A stretch of 49,994 nt of DNA, from positions 1 to 49,994 of the forward strand of contig JABMQH010000197.1 of the NCBI GenBank assembly GCA_013203355.1, given 5' to 3'. Positions 26,154 to 35,060 of the stretch are shown in pieces. The position numbers and the translations under genes are program-made. Within the stretch, counting starts at the first letter, position 1; every line of letters starts with the position of its first letter. This DNA is from Candidatus Omnitrophota bacterium. GTDB taxonomy: Bacteria > Omnitrophota > Gorgyraeia > JABMQH01. Below the pieces are notes generated by a model. The model was given only the letters and a program-made list of their open reading frames with translations, ran no database searches and was not told where the DNA came from.

Positions 26154-27557
26154 ATGCCTATAAAAATATATAACTCGCTCACACGCAAAAAAGACGACCT
26201 CAAGCCCCTCAAAAAAGACTCTATTAAAATGTATGTCTGCGGGCCGACTGTTTATGATGAACCTCATATCGGGCATGCCCGCTCGGCGTATATATTTGAA
26301 GTGATCAGGCGATACCTGGAGTACAAGAAGCTGAAGGTTACTTTTGTTAAGAACGTAACCGATGTTGACGACAAGATTATTGAAAAGGCAAAAAAGGTAT
26401 TTGCAGGAGAAGACTTAAACGAGGCAGTAAAAAAGGTGTCTGCTAAGTATCTTGAGGCGTATCACCGTGATATGGAGGAATTGGGGATTAAGCGTCCCGA
26501 CAAAGAGCCTAAAGCTACTGAATATATAGGTAAGATGATAGGGTTTATAGAGAAGCTAATAGAGCGGGATGCAGCATATGTGTCTGATGGGGATGTTTAC
26601 TTTAACATTAAGAAGGCAGAAAAGTACGGGAAACTATCTGGCCAGTCATTGGATAAGATGGAGGTAGGTGCCAGGGTTTCTTCTGGTGAAAATAAAAGAG
26701 ATGCGCTTGATTTTGCATTGTGGAAAAAGGCTAAGGAAGGTGAGCCGTTATGGGACAGTCCTTGGGGCAAGGGCCGGCCCGGTTGGCACATAGAATGTTC
26801 GGTAATGAGTTCGGATATATTAGGGGATGAATTCGATATTCACGGCGGAGGAATAGACCTGATATTCCCGCATCACGAAAATGAGATCGCCCAGTCCGAA
26901 GCCGCCGGTAAAAAATTTGCCAAGGTCTGGATGCATCACGGCCTGCTTACGATAAACAATCAAAAAATGGCCAAATCCCTGGGAAATTTTATTACGATAA
27001 AGGATTTTGTAAATAAATACCATGACCTTGATTTTCTGAAATTTTTCTTTTTAACAACCCACTATGCCCATCCGGCCGATTTTTCGGGTGAAAAAATTAA
27101 GGAAACCAGAGAGTCCCTGGAAAGGATCATGATATTTCTTAATAAGTCAAAAAAGGAAGTGTGTTCTACCGGGCATAGTCATAAAAAAATAAAAGAGATA
27201 GAGGGCCTCAGGCATAAATTCGAAGAAGCCATGGATGTTGATTTTAATACCCCAAGAGCGGTGGCTTGTATTTTTGAATTGGTAAATATCGCTAATAAAA
27301 AAATGGAAGATTCAGGGTTTGTTTGCGTTGCCGCTGCAACCATAAAAGAATTATTGTTATTTTTTGGAATATCTCCTGAAAAGGGAGAGCCCGGAGGATC
27401 TGCTGATTTAGAAATCAATACTAAAATTGTTGAAAGAAATGTAGCGCGTCAGAATAAAGATTACGCCTTATCTGATAAAATAAGGGTTGAGCTGGAATCA
27501 AAGGGTATCATTTTAGAAGACACAAAGGATGGGACGACATGGCGAAGAAAAATTTAA
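26154..27557 (+). CDS. cysS: Cysteinyl-tRNA synthetase
   Basis: Class I synthetase charging tRNA-Cys. MYVCGPTVYDEPHIGHARSAYIF contains the first zinc cysteine and the HIGH signature; WHIECSVMSSDILG and the HHENEIAQSEA segment supply further zinc ligands; KMAKSLGNFITIKD is the KMSKS loop. The 467-residue length is normal, with a C-terminal helical anticodon-binding part. The gene overlaps tmk by 19 nt. Confidence 0.97.
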   Translation: MPIKIYNSLTRKKDDLKPLKKDSIKMYVCGPTVYDEPHIGHARSAYIFEVIRRYLEYKKLKVTFVKNVTDVDDKIIEKAKKVFAGEDLNEAVKKVSAKYLEAYHRDMEELGIKRPDKEPKATEYIGKMIGFIEKLIERDAAYVSDGDVYFNIKKAEKYGKLSGQSLDKMEVGARVSSGENKRDALDFALWKKAKEGEPLWDSPWGKGRPGWHIECSVMSSDILGDEFDIHGGGIDLIFPHHENEIAQSEAAGKKFAKVWMHHGLLTINNQKMAKSLGNFITIKDFVNKYHDLDFLKFFFLTTHYAHPADFSGEKIKETRESLERIMIFLNKSKKEVCSTGHSHKKIKEIEGLRHKFEEAMDVDFNTPRAVACIFELVNIANKKMEDSGFVCVAAATIKELLLFFGISPEKGEPGGSADLEINTKIVERNVARQNKDYALSDKIRVELESKGIILEDTKDGTTWRRKI

Positions 27558-28192
27558 GAAAAGGAATATTTATTACATTCGAAGGCCCTGAGGGGAGCGG
27601 TAAAAGTACGCAATCTAAACTCTTGTATGAGTGTTTAAAAAAACGCGCATATACCTGTATTCATACCCGCGAACCAGGGGGCACAGAGGCCGGAGAGCAT
27701 ATACGAAGGATCCTTCTGCACTCAGACGGTATACATATATCTGACCTTACGGAGCTATTTCTGTTTGAGGCGAATCGTTCTCAAATCGTAGAGGAAGTGA
27801 TTAAGCCAGGTTTAGCCGGGAACAAGGTTGTGATATGCGATAGATTCAGTGATGCGACTGTTGCCTACCAGGGCTATGGAGGGCAGATCCCGCTAGAGAA
27901 GATTAGGCTGATAGACAAGGCAGCAACAAAGAGCCTCAAGCCCGACCTTACCATTCTTTTAGATGTAGATACAGCTACGGGTTTAAAGCGGGCGAAGAAG
28001 AAAGGCGCCGACAGGATGGAGGCAAAGACAATCGCGTATCACAGAAGGGTAAGACAGGGGTATTTGAAGTTAGCCAGGAAAGAACCTCATAGAATCAAAG
28101 TGATTAAGGTCAGGGAGCATGTTAAGGATACCCAGAAAGAAGTCCAAAGGATAGTTTTAAATGTCATTTCAAGATATAAAAGGCCACGATAA
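27539..28192 (+). CDS. tmk: Thymidylate kinase
   Basis: Phosphorylates dTMP to dTDP for DNA synthesis. The P-loop is FEGPEGSGKSTQSKLL (about residues 14-29), followed by the DR motif in VVICDRFSDATVAYQGYGG and the TREPGGTEAGEHIR substrate loop. The lid sits around RAKKKGADRMEAK. The 217-residue length is usual. It overlaps cysS at the start and holB by 32 nt at the end, so the replication genes are tightly coupled. Confidence 0.96.
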   Translation: MAKKNLRKGIFITFEGPEGSGKSTQSKLLYECLKKRAYTCIHTREPGGTEAGEHIRRILLHSDGIHISDLTELFLFEANRSQIVEEVIKPGLAGNKVVICDRFSDATVAYQGYGGQIPLEKIRLIDKAATKSLKPDLTILLDVDTATGLKRAKKKGADRMEAKTIAYHRRVRQGYLKLARKEPHRIKVIKVREHVKDTQKEVQRIVLNVISRYKRPR

Positions 28193-29162
28193 CATAACCC
28201 GTTTTTTTAAAAGGGAACTCGAGTTAAAAAGGCAAGCCTCTGCGTACCTTCTTTTTGGCCCGGATGCAACAGGAAAGACCCTTCTGGCAACTACGCTTTC
28301 CAAAGCCATGAATTGCCTGGAAAAAGATAACGATTCTTGCGATAAGTGCATCCCCTGCACCAAGATCGACCGCAGGAATCATCCGGATTTAGTGATCATT
28401 GAAAACAAGGAGGGGAAGGACTTAATAGGCATTGCCGCGATCAGGGATCTGCAGAAAAAGATAAGCCTTAAGCCGTATGAAGGGCGGATGAAGGTTTTTA
28501 TTATCCAGGACAGCCATACGATGACCGAGGAGGCGCAGAACTGCCTGCTTAAGACACTTGAGGAACCGCCGCAGAATTCGGTTATAATCTTGATTACCTC
28601 TAAGATAGAGGGACTTTTATTAACGGTGAGGTCGCGATGCAAGCAGATTAAGTTCGGATCCCTGGATCTAAAACTTAGGGTTGAATTGGCTGAAAGGCAG
28701 GGGTTTTTAAAGGAGGACGCTCTATTTTTATCAAGATTGGCAAACAGCGGTATCCCTTTCTCCGTAAGTTCAGAAGAGAAGGAAGAAAATCGCGGATTGA
28801 TCGATTATAAAAATACCATTTTAGATGAATTCAATACCGGAAAAACGCTGTTTGATGAAAGGAGTTCTATATTCAGCGGCTCGAAAGAGAAGATGAAATT
28901 TGTGATTTCAATAATCGAGAGCTGGTTCAGGGATATAGCAGTTTTAAAGTCGACTAAAGATGCTTCCCTTGTTATCAATTTTGACAGGACCGATGAGTTA
29001 GGGAAGATGCAGGCGAAACTTTCTTATGAGGAATTAGAGGAGATCCTAAACCAGATCAAAACCGCCCAGTTTTACATTGAGAGAAATGTTGGACCCAAGC
29101 TGGCATTCAATGTCTTAAAGATGAAGACGAAAGAATTGACGGGCGCAAAGGAGACTATATAG
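28161..29162 (+). CDS. holB: DNA polymerase III delta' subunit
   Basis: Clamp-loader subunit. It has an AAA+ fold with P-loop GPDATGKT, a zinc module CDKCIPCTKIDRRNHPD (preceded by NDSCDKC), and VFIIQDSHTMTEEAQNCLLKTLEEPPQNSVIILIT. The sensor and arginine-finger SRC motif appears as TVRSRCKQI. The 333-residue length fits. The start at 28161 overlaps tmk by 32 nt and gives the normal MSFQDIKGHDNI opening. The tmk-holB-ricT order is the same as in Bacillus apart from small genes. Confidence 0.93.
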   Translation: MSFQDIKGHDNITRFFKRELELKRQASAYLLFGPDATGKTLLATTLSKAMNCLEKDNDSCDKCIPCTKIDRRNHPDLVIIENKEGKDLIGIAAIRDLQKKISLKPYEGRMKVFIIQDSHTMTEEAQNCLLKTLEEPPQNSVIILITSKIEGLLLTVRSRCKQIKFGSLDLKLRVELAERQGFLKEDALFLSRLANSGIPFSVSSEEKEENRGLIDYKNTILDEFNTGKTLFDERSSIFSGSKEKMKFVISIIESWFRDIAVLKSTKDASLVINFDRTDELGKMQAKLSYEELEEILNQIKTAQFYIERNVGPKLAFNVLKMKTKELTGAKETI

Positions 29163-29164
29163 AG

Positions 29165-29968
29165 ATGAGCAATAATGTGGTAGGGATCAAACTAAGAGAG
29201 GGCGGAGAGGCCGAGATTTTCAGCGCCTCTGCTAATTTAGATTTGAAAATAGGAGATTATGTAGTCGTCGAACAAGAGAGGGGATGCGAGTATGGCATTG
29301 TTACCTCTGATCCGCATCCGCTTTTGGAAAAGCAGGCTCAGAAAGGAACGCTTTTAAGGGTTGTCAGGAAGGCGACTCCGGGAGACATGCATCAGATAGG
29401 GAGGAACAAAAAAAAGGTTACGGAACTTGTAGATACCTGTGAAAAAAAAATACAGGAGCACAATCTTCCGATGAAGCTGGTAGACGCGGAATATTCTTTT
29501 GATAGAAGCAAGGTCATGTTTTATTTTACTGCGGACACCAGAGTTGATTTCCGAGATCTTGTTAAGGACCTGGCCTCTATATTCAAGGCAAGGATCGAGC
29601 TTAAGCAAATCGGCGTCAGGGACGAAGCAAAGCTCCTGGGAGGTTTTGGTCCTTGCGGCCGGGGCCTCTGCTGTTCGAAATTCCTAAAGGATTTTAAGGC
29701 CGTCACCATAAAAATGGCTAAGGAGCAAAACCTGTCTTTGAATCCCACAAAGATATCGGGCCTATGCGGCAGGCTTATGTGCTGCCTTTTTTATGAACAT
29801 GATACCTATAAAAAGCTGATGGCAGGGCTTCCCCGCGAAGGAGACAAGGTAAAGACAAAGGATGGTGTTGGAAGGGTAATAACTGTTAATGCCATAAAGA
29901 GGATGGCCGTGGTGGAAATGGCAGATGGGCGCCAGATAGAGATAAGTTATGAAAAAGGGAAACAATAA
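29165..29968 (+). CDS. ricT: PSP1-domain protein, RicT (YaaT) homologue
   Basis: Conserved protein of the PSP1 family; in Bacillus RicT forms the Y-complex with RicA and RicF, binds Fe-S clusters and guides RNase Y mRNA maturation. Cysteine clusters GGFGPCGRGLCCSKFL and SGLCGRLMCCLFYEHDTYK are present. The N-terminal YVVVEQERGCEYGIVTSDP is the PSP1 opening. The 267-residue length is typical. No ricA or ricF is seen nearby. It overlaps metG by 20 nt. Confidence 0.9.
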   Translation: MSNNVVGIKLREGGEAEIFSASANLDLKIGDYVVVEQERGCEYGIVTSDPHPLLEKQAQKGTLLRVVRKATPGDMHQIGRNKKKVTELVDTCEKKIQEHNLPMKLVDAEYSFDRSKVMFYFTADTRVDFRDLVKDLASIFKARIELKQIGVRDEAKLLGGFGPCGRGLCCSKFLKDFKAVTIKMAKEQNLSLNPTKISGLCGRLMCCLFYEHDTYKKLMAGLPREGDKVKTKDGVGRVITVNAIKRMAVVEMADGRQIEISYEKGKQ

Positions 29969-31466
29969 ATTTTATATCACAACTCCGTTATACTACGTGA
30001 ATGCCTCGCCTCATATAGGGCACTCTTATACCAATATTGCGGCAGATGCAATAGCAAGATATAAGCGCTGGGCCCTACAGGATGAAAAAAACGTCCACTT
30101 TTTAACCGGTACGGATGAACACGGTCAGAAGATACAGGCGGCGGCGGACGAGGCGAAGATGAGCGCTCAAGACTTCGTAGATAAGACAGTCTTGCAATTT
30201 AAGGATCTCTGGAAAGGGTTGGATATCTCATGCGATGATTTCATTCGTACTACCGAAGACAGGCACATCAAGACCGTGCAGAGGGTCCTGGAAATATTGC
30301 ACAAAAAAGGCGATATATATGAGGGTAAATATGAAGGATGGTATTGTACGCCTTGTGAATCTTTCTGGACCGAATCGCAAGCGGTCGGTAAACTTTGTCC
30401 GGATTGCAAAAGACCGGTAGAAAAAATTACCGAAACAAATTATTTCTTTAAGCTGTCTAAATACCAGGAGTGGCTGATTCAGTATATCAAGAATAGCGAC
30501 AATGTCAATTTTATCAAACCGCCGAAGAGGATGAACGAGGTTTTAAGTTTCTTAGAGCTTAATAAATTAACTGATCTCTGTATCTCCCGTCCCAAGGAAC
30601 GTTTAAACTGGGGGATACCTGTGCCTTTTAGCTCTGAGCATGTAACATATGTCTGGTTTGACGCCTTGATAAATTATATAAGTGCCGTCGGACATTTCGA
30701 CGAAAAGGATAAATATGTCTCTAAATGGTGGGGGCCGGATGTCGAAATCGTGCATTTAATCGGCAAGGATATCCTGAGGCAGCACGCCAGCTATTGGCCT
30801 ATCATGCTTCATGCCTTAGGAATAAGGCAGCCGGATACGATATTTGGCCATGGCTGGTGGTTGATTGATCAGGCAAAGATGTCCAAGTCAAAGGGCAATG
30901 TAGTTTCGCCTCTGGATATGGTAAATCAGTTCGGTATAGATACGTATCGTTATTTTTTATTGCGCGATGTCCCTTTTGGTTTAGATGGGAATTTTTCAGA
31001 GGAGGGAATAGTCAAAAGGTATAATAGCGATTTGGCAAATGACCTGGGAAATCTTGTTTATCGTACACTTACGATGGTTGAAAAATACTTCGAAGGCAAT
31101 GTCCCGGAAATAGGTGCACTAAATGAGCGCGGACAGCAAATCGCAAAGAAGACAAAGGCTTTAGCGCAAGATATCGGTTTTCCTTTGGCTGCGGACGCTG
31201 GTTTTGATTTTAGCGCAACATTAGGGAAGATTTGGCAACTGATAAATATGGCCAACAAATATATCGAAGATACGAAACCATGGAATTTGGCGAAAGAGAA
31301 TAAGACAGAGGAACTAAAGACATTTATACGTTTGTTAATTGACGTGATACGGGCAGTCGCCGGTGGAATTGTATTTTTTATGCCGCATACAGCAGAATCA
31401 ATCTTAGAACAGATCGGTAAGGAAAAGATCAAGAAGGGCAAGCCTCTTTTCCCGCGAATAGTATAG
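29949..31466 (+). CDS. metG: Methionyl-tRNA synthetase
   Basis: Charges tRNA-Met, for initiation and elongation. The HIGH motif is in YVNASPHIGHSYTNIAADAIARYKRW; a four-cysteine zinc knuckle lies in CTPCESFWTESQAVGKLCPDC; the KMSKS loop is AKMSKSKGNVVSP. At 505 residues it ends after the helical anticodon-binding domain and lacks the C-terminal EMAP-type tRNA-binding extension found in many bacterial enzymes. It overlaps ricT and is 8 nt from the TatD fusion gene, the order found in Bacillus (metS-tatD). Confidence 0.96.
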   Translation: MKKGNNKFYITTPLYYVNASPHIGHSYTNIAADAIARYKRWALQDEKNVHFLTGTDEHGQKIQAAADEAKMSAQDFVDKTVLQFKDLWKGLDISCDDFIRTTEDRHIKTVQRVLEILHKKGDIYEGKYEGWYCTPCESFWTESQAVGKLCPDCKRPVEKITETNYFFKLSKYQEWLIQYIKNSDNVNFIKPPKRMNEVLSFLELNKLTDLCISRPKERLNWGIPVPFSSEHVTYVWFDALINYISAVGHFDEKDKYVSKWWGPDVEIVHLIGKDILRQHASYWPIMLHALGIRQPDTIFGHGWWLIDQAKMSKSKGNVVSPLDMVNQFGIDTYRYFLLRDVPFGLDGNFSEEGIVKRYNSDLANDLGNLVYRTLTMVEKYFEGNVPEIGALNERGQQIAKKTKALAQDIGFPLAADAGFDFSATLGKIWQLINMANKYIEDTKPWNLAKENKTEELKTFIRLLIDVIRAVAGGIVFFMPHTAESILEQIGKEKIKKGKPLFPRIV

Positions 31467-31474
31467 CTCGCCAT

Positions 31475-32848
31475 ATGTTGATAGACACGCACTGCCACTT
31501 GGATTTTAAGGATTTTGAAGCCGATAGAGACAAGGTCATAGACAGGGCAAAGGCCTCAGGTGTAGGCCTTATCCTAAATGTGGCAAGCTCTCTTGAGGGT
31601 TCAAGGAATTCGATAGCGCTTGCAGAAAAATATGATCTGATCTATGCCTCTGTCGGGATACACCCTCATGATGCCGAAAAAGTAAATGCTGCCGCCCTTA
31701 AGGAATTAGAGGGTATGGCCTCACATAAGAAGGTAGTCGCTATTGGGGAGGTAGGACTTGATTATTACAGAGCATTATCCCCGAGGGATGTTCAGAGAAA
31801 AGTCTTCAGTGAATTTATCTCGCTAGCCAAAAAAACAAACCTGCCCTTGATCCTGCACAATCGCGATAGCCATCAGGACATGCTTGATATATTAAAAGAT
31901 GGATTCAAAGATAAAAAGCCAAAGGGCGTTATGCATTGCTTTTCTGGCGATGAAAGGTTTCTGAAAAAGTGTTTGGATATGGGCCTTTATATTTCCTTTA
32001 CATGCAATCTTACCTTTAAGAGCGCAGAGCGTTTAAAAGGCGTTGCCAAACAGGTCCCGACAGAGAAGCTTCTATTGGAAACGGATGCCCCGTTTTTGGC
32101 CCCCCAGGCTTACAGGGGCAAGAGAAATGAACCCGCGCATATCGTCCTTCTCGTCGAAGAACTTTCAAAGATCCATAATTTATCAATGGAAGACATAGAA
32201 CGCATAACGACCCGCAATGCAGTTGAACTTTTCAGCCTCAAGGAAGCAGGGCCCGCAAGGATTGCCTACGAGATAAGAGATTCCCTGTATCTAAACATTA
32301 CAAACCGCTGCACAAATGAATGCGGTTTTTGCGTCAGGTCTTTTTCGGATTTTGTTAAAGGGCACAACTTAAAATTGGCAAAAGAACCATCGACTAAGGA
32401 GATACTGAACGCAATAGAGAAGATGGGAAAGTATAACAAGATTGTTTTTTGCGGTTTTGGAGAGCCGACACTGCGGCTTGATGTTATAAAGGAGGTCGCC
32501 GCCTCTCTTAAGCAAAGATCAAAAAAGGTCCGGCTTGTCACCAACGGACATGGAAATTTGATCAACGGACGTTCTATCGCAGAGGAGCTGAAGGGTCTAG
32601 TTGATAAGGTTTCCGTGAGTTTAAACGTAGATACAAAGGAAAAGTATAATAAGGTATGCAGATCTCAATTCGGCGAGAATACATTTGAGGAGGTAAAGCG
32701 GTTTATTCGCGAATGCAAAACCGCCGGACTTGAAGTTGAGGTAACTTGTCTGGATATACCAGAGACGGATATCGAAAGATGCAGGGTCATTGCCGAGAAG
32801 GAACTCGGTGCGAACTTCCGCCTGAGAAGGCATAATGTAGTTGGATAA
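31475..32848 (+). CDS. TatD-family hydrolase fused to a radical SAM domain
   Basis: Residues 1 to about 257 are a complete TatD-type metal-dependent hydrolase: DTHCHLDFKDFEADR (H6, H8), GEVGLDYYR, LILHNRDSH, MHCFSGD and LLLETDAPFLAP. Residues about 265-457 are a compact radical SAM domain with C279-x3-C283-x2-C286 (CTNECGFC) for the 4Fe-4S cluster and FCGFGEPTLRLDVIKEVA for S-adenosylmethionine binding. A separate TatD-linked radical SAM family is known; here both are one chain without a frameshift. TatD proteins are DNA exonucleases or proofreading hydrolases in some species; the radical SAM substrate is unknown. The next gene begins 2 nt after the stop. Confidence 0.92.
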   Translation: MLIDTHCHLDFKDFEADRDKVIDRAKASGVGLILNVASSLEGSRNSIALAEKYDLIYASVGIHPHDAEKVNAAALKELEGMASHKKVVAIGEVGLDYYRALSPRDVQRKVFSEFISLAKKTNLPLILHNRDSHQDMLDILKDGFKDKKPKGVMHCFSGDERFLKKCLDMGLYISFTCNLTFKSAERLKGVAKQVPTEKLLLETDAPFLAPQAYRGKRNEPAHIVLLVEELSKIHNLSMEDIERITTRNAVELFSLKEAGPARIAYEIRDSLYLNITNRCTNECGFCVRSFSDFVKGHNLKLAKEPSTKEILNAIEKMGKYNKIVFCGFGEPTLRLDVIKEVAASLKQRSKKVRLVTNGHGNLINGRSIAEELKGLVDKVSVSLNVDTKEKYNKVCRSQFGENTFEEVKRFIRECKTAGLEVEVTCLDIPETDIERCRVIAEKELGANFRLRRHNVVG

Positions 32849-32850
32849 AA

Positions 32851-33948
32851 ATGATGCGTATAACCCTTCCAAAAATTCGTAACTTCATAATAAAAGAGCG
32901 GATGTATGTTTGGCTTTTAATATTTATCATCTCCGTTAGCATTACCTTGGCCTTAACAAAGGATGCAGAGAAACTTTCCCCCCTTGAAGATAAGGTCGGG
33001 CAGTTGGAACAAGCCTCCTCCAGGGTTGAGGAGCTTTCCGCCAAGCTCTTAAAAAAGCCCATGACAAAGGAGGAGTTGACAAAATTTATCCAGGAGAATA
33101 AAAAGGCCGCGTCCATCCTTTCGGTTTTAAGTTTTATTATCCTGTTTGTGATCGCAGCAGGGCTTTTTTTGGATTTTATAATATTTATCCTGAAGCGGGA
33201 GGGTGGCGTGATATTATTTCCGACCCTTTCGCACAAAGACCCGAAATGGGGGGTATGGGATGTATGCAAGGTGATGATCCTCTTTGTGTGGTTTGCGTAT
33301 ATGCTGATGCTGATAGAGTCGGCCATATCCGCGATTCTACCGTCGATGAAGATGAGCAACAATCTATATTCAGTGCTGAATGCGACTATCACAGACCTTT
33401 TGGCATTCGTGTTCATAATATACTTTGCAGTGTATTTGTGCAGGGAGAACTTGAGCTCTTTAGGGTTTTCTGCTAAGAATCTTTTAAGAAATATTTCTTA
33501 TGGCATAATGGGATATCTTGCGACTATCCCGGTTTTGATAGTGGCATTGCTTTTCATAGTGTGGGTTAGCGCCGCCTTTAACTACAAACCGCCTATGCAG
33601 CCGGTTGTGGAGATCTTTTTGGTAGAGAAGAAGATGGCGCTGATAACGTATCTTACGATTTTTGTTACTATCTTTGGGCCTATCGTAGAAGAAGTCTTCT
33701 TTCGAGGTTTTATGTATCCAGCAGTAAAAAAGAAATGGGGCTTTAAGGTTGCCCTGCTTTTAACATCCGGTTTGTTTGCGCTTTTGCATGCGAATCTTGC
33801 CGGATTTTTGCCGATTATGATTTTAGGCATGCTTTTGTGCTATCTATTTGAAAGGACGGGGACGCTGGTTGCTTCCTGCACAGTACATGTCTTGCATAAT
33901 ACTGCAATGGTAGGGATGGTTTTTTTAATTAAAGGATTATTTCAGTGA
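32851..33948 (+). CDS. CPBP-family intramembrane metalloprotease
   Basis: Polytopic membrane protein of 365 residues. A first helix (YVWLLIFIISVSITLAL) is followed by a charged, probably coiled segment (about 40-85), then further helices. The CPBP/Abi signature is complete: E280-E281-x3-R285 in VEEVFFRGFMY, then H313 in FALLHANLAG and H346 in CTVHVLHN. The family includes Rce1-type CAAX proteases and bacteriocin-immunity proteins. The N-terminal coiled section is additional to the basic domain. It is coupled to the next gene by a 4-nt GTGA overlap; substrate unknown. Confidence 0.88.
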   Translation: MMRITLPKIRNFIIKERMYVWLLIFIISVSITLALTKDAEKLSPLEDKVGQLEQASSRVEELSAKLLKKPMTKEELTKFIQENKKAASILSVLSFIILFVIAAGLFLDFIIFILKREGGVILFPTLSHKDPKWGVWDVCKVMILFVWFAYMLMLIESAISAILPSMKMSNNLYSVLNATITDLLAFVFIIYFAVYLCRENLSSLGFSAKNLLRNISYGIMGYLATIPVLIVALLFIVWVSAAFNYKPPMQPVVEIFLVEKKMALITYLTIFVTIFGPIVEEVFFRGFMYPAVKKKWGFKVALLLTSGLFALLHANLAGFLPIMILGMLLCYLFERTGTLVASCTVHVLHNTAMVGMVFLIKGLFQ

Positions 33949-35060
33949 TACGGTCTTCAGTCTCTATTGTAAGATGTAAAACCTATAAAACAAAAGAAGT
34001 CGAACTCGCCGTTAAAAGGGCAGTTGACCTTTTAGGCGGCATGGAAAAATTTGTGAAGGCCAAAAGCAGGGTTCTGATAAAACCAAACCTTTTATCCGCA
34101 AGGACCCCGGAAGAAGGCGTAGATACGCACCCTGAGGTGATCAGGGCGGTTGCGCGACTCGTCAAGCCTATTACGCCTCACATTTTCGTAGGGGATTCAC
34201 CCGGTGGCTGGGAGTTAAAAGAGGTGGATACGGTTTATGAAAAGTCGGGGACAAAAAAAGTCTGTGAAGAAGAAGGGCTGCAATTGGTAAAGTTTGATAA
34301 GGCGACGGACATGGAAGGTTTTCCCATTGCCTCTATTGTAAAAGAGGTTGATTCAATAATCTCTATCCCAAAACTTAAAACCCATTCAATTACAACATTG
34401 ACAGGGGCGGTAAAGAATATGTTTGGAACAGTTATCGGCCTTGCTAAGGCACAGTGCCATTTAAAGGCCCCCATGCCGGATGAACTTTCCCGTTTATTGG
34501 TTAAGATATTCGCTCTCACCAAGCCCACCCTTTCGGTTATGGATGGGGTTGTCGGGATGGAGGGAGAAGGACCTGGCGCCGGCCCATTAAGAGATATCGG
34601 CCTTGTGATCGCAAGCCAGGATGCCGTAGCGCTGGATAGTGTTCTGGCAAAGATAGTCGGAGTGAACCCATCTAAAGTCCCTACAAACCTGGAGGCCTCT
34701 AAGAGGAATGAGGGGATATCTGATTTGAGCAGAATAGATACCTTTGGCGAAAAGCCGGAGGATGTAAGGATAAAGGATTTTAAATTGCCTAAGGCCTCTT
34801 TTGTGTACAATCTTCCAAAACCGTTACTCCGCCTCGGTCTGAAGAATATAAGATTTCATCCGGATATAAATAAAGACAAGTGTCAACGGTGCGAGCTTTG
34901 TTTTAAGATTTGTCCCAACGGCGCGATAAAAAAATTGGAAAACGGGGTTTTTGAAATCAACATCAAAAAATGTATTTATTGTTTCTGCTGTCATGAAGTA
35001 TGTCCGCATAAGGCCATCGCGCTTAAAAAATCCCTTATGGCCAGAATTATTATGAGGTGA
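33945..35060 (+). CDS. DUF362 protein with C-terminal 2x[4Fe-4S] ferredoxin domain
   Basis: Residues 1 to about 290 are a DUF362 domain: VLIKPNLLSARTPEEGVDTHPEVIRA, VGDSPGGWE, ISIPKLKTHSITTLTGAVKNMFGTVIG. The C-terminus holds two clusters, CQRCELCFKICP and CIYCFCCHEVCP, each CxxCxxCxxxCP. It is a cytoplasmic redox protein of unknown substrate. The start is GTG, overlapping the CPBP stop; the stop overlaps the next gene by 4 nt. The tight coupling to a membrane protease and a phospholipid-type transferase hints at envelope or lipid chemistry, an inference only. Confidence 0.9.
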   Translation: MIRSSVSIVRCKTYKTKEVELAVKRAVDLLGGMEKFVKAKSRVLIKPNLLSARTPEEGVDTHPEVIRAVARLVKPITPHIFVGDSPGGWELKEVDTVYEKSGTKKVCEEEGLQLVKFDKATDMEGFPIASIVKEVDSIISIPKLKTHSITTLTGAVKNMFGTVIGLAKAQCHLKAPMPDELSRLLVKIFALTKPTLSVMDGVVGMEGEGPGAGPLRDIGLVIASQDAVALDSVLAKIVGVNPSKVPTNLEASKRNEGISDLSRIDTFGEKPEDVRIKDFKLPKASFVYNLPKPLLRLGLKNIRFHPDINKDKCQRCELCFKICPNGAIKKLENGVFEINIKKCIYCFCCHEVCPHKAIALKKSLMARIIMR

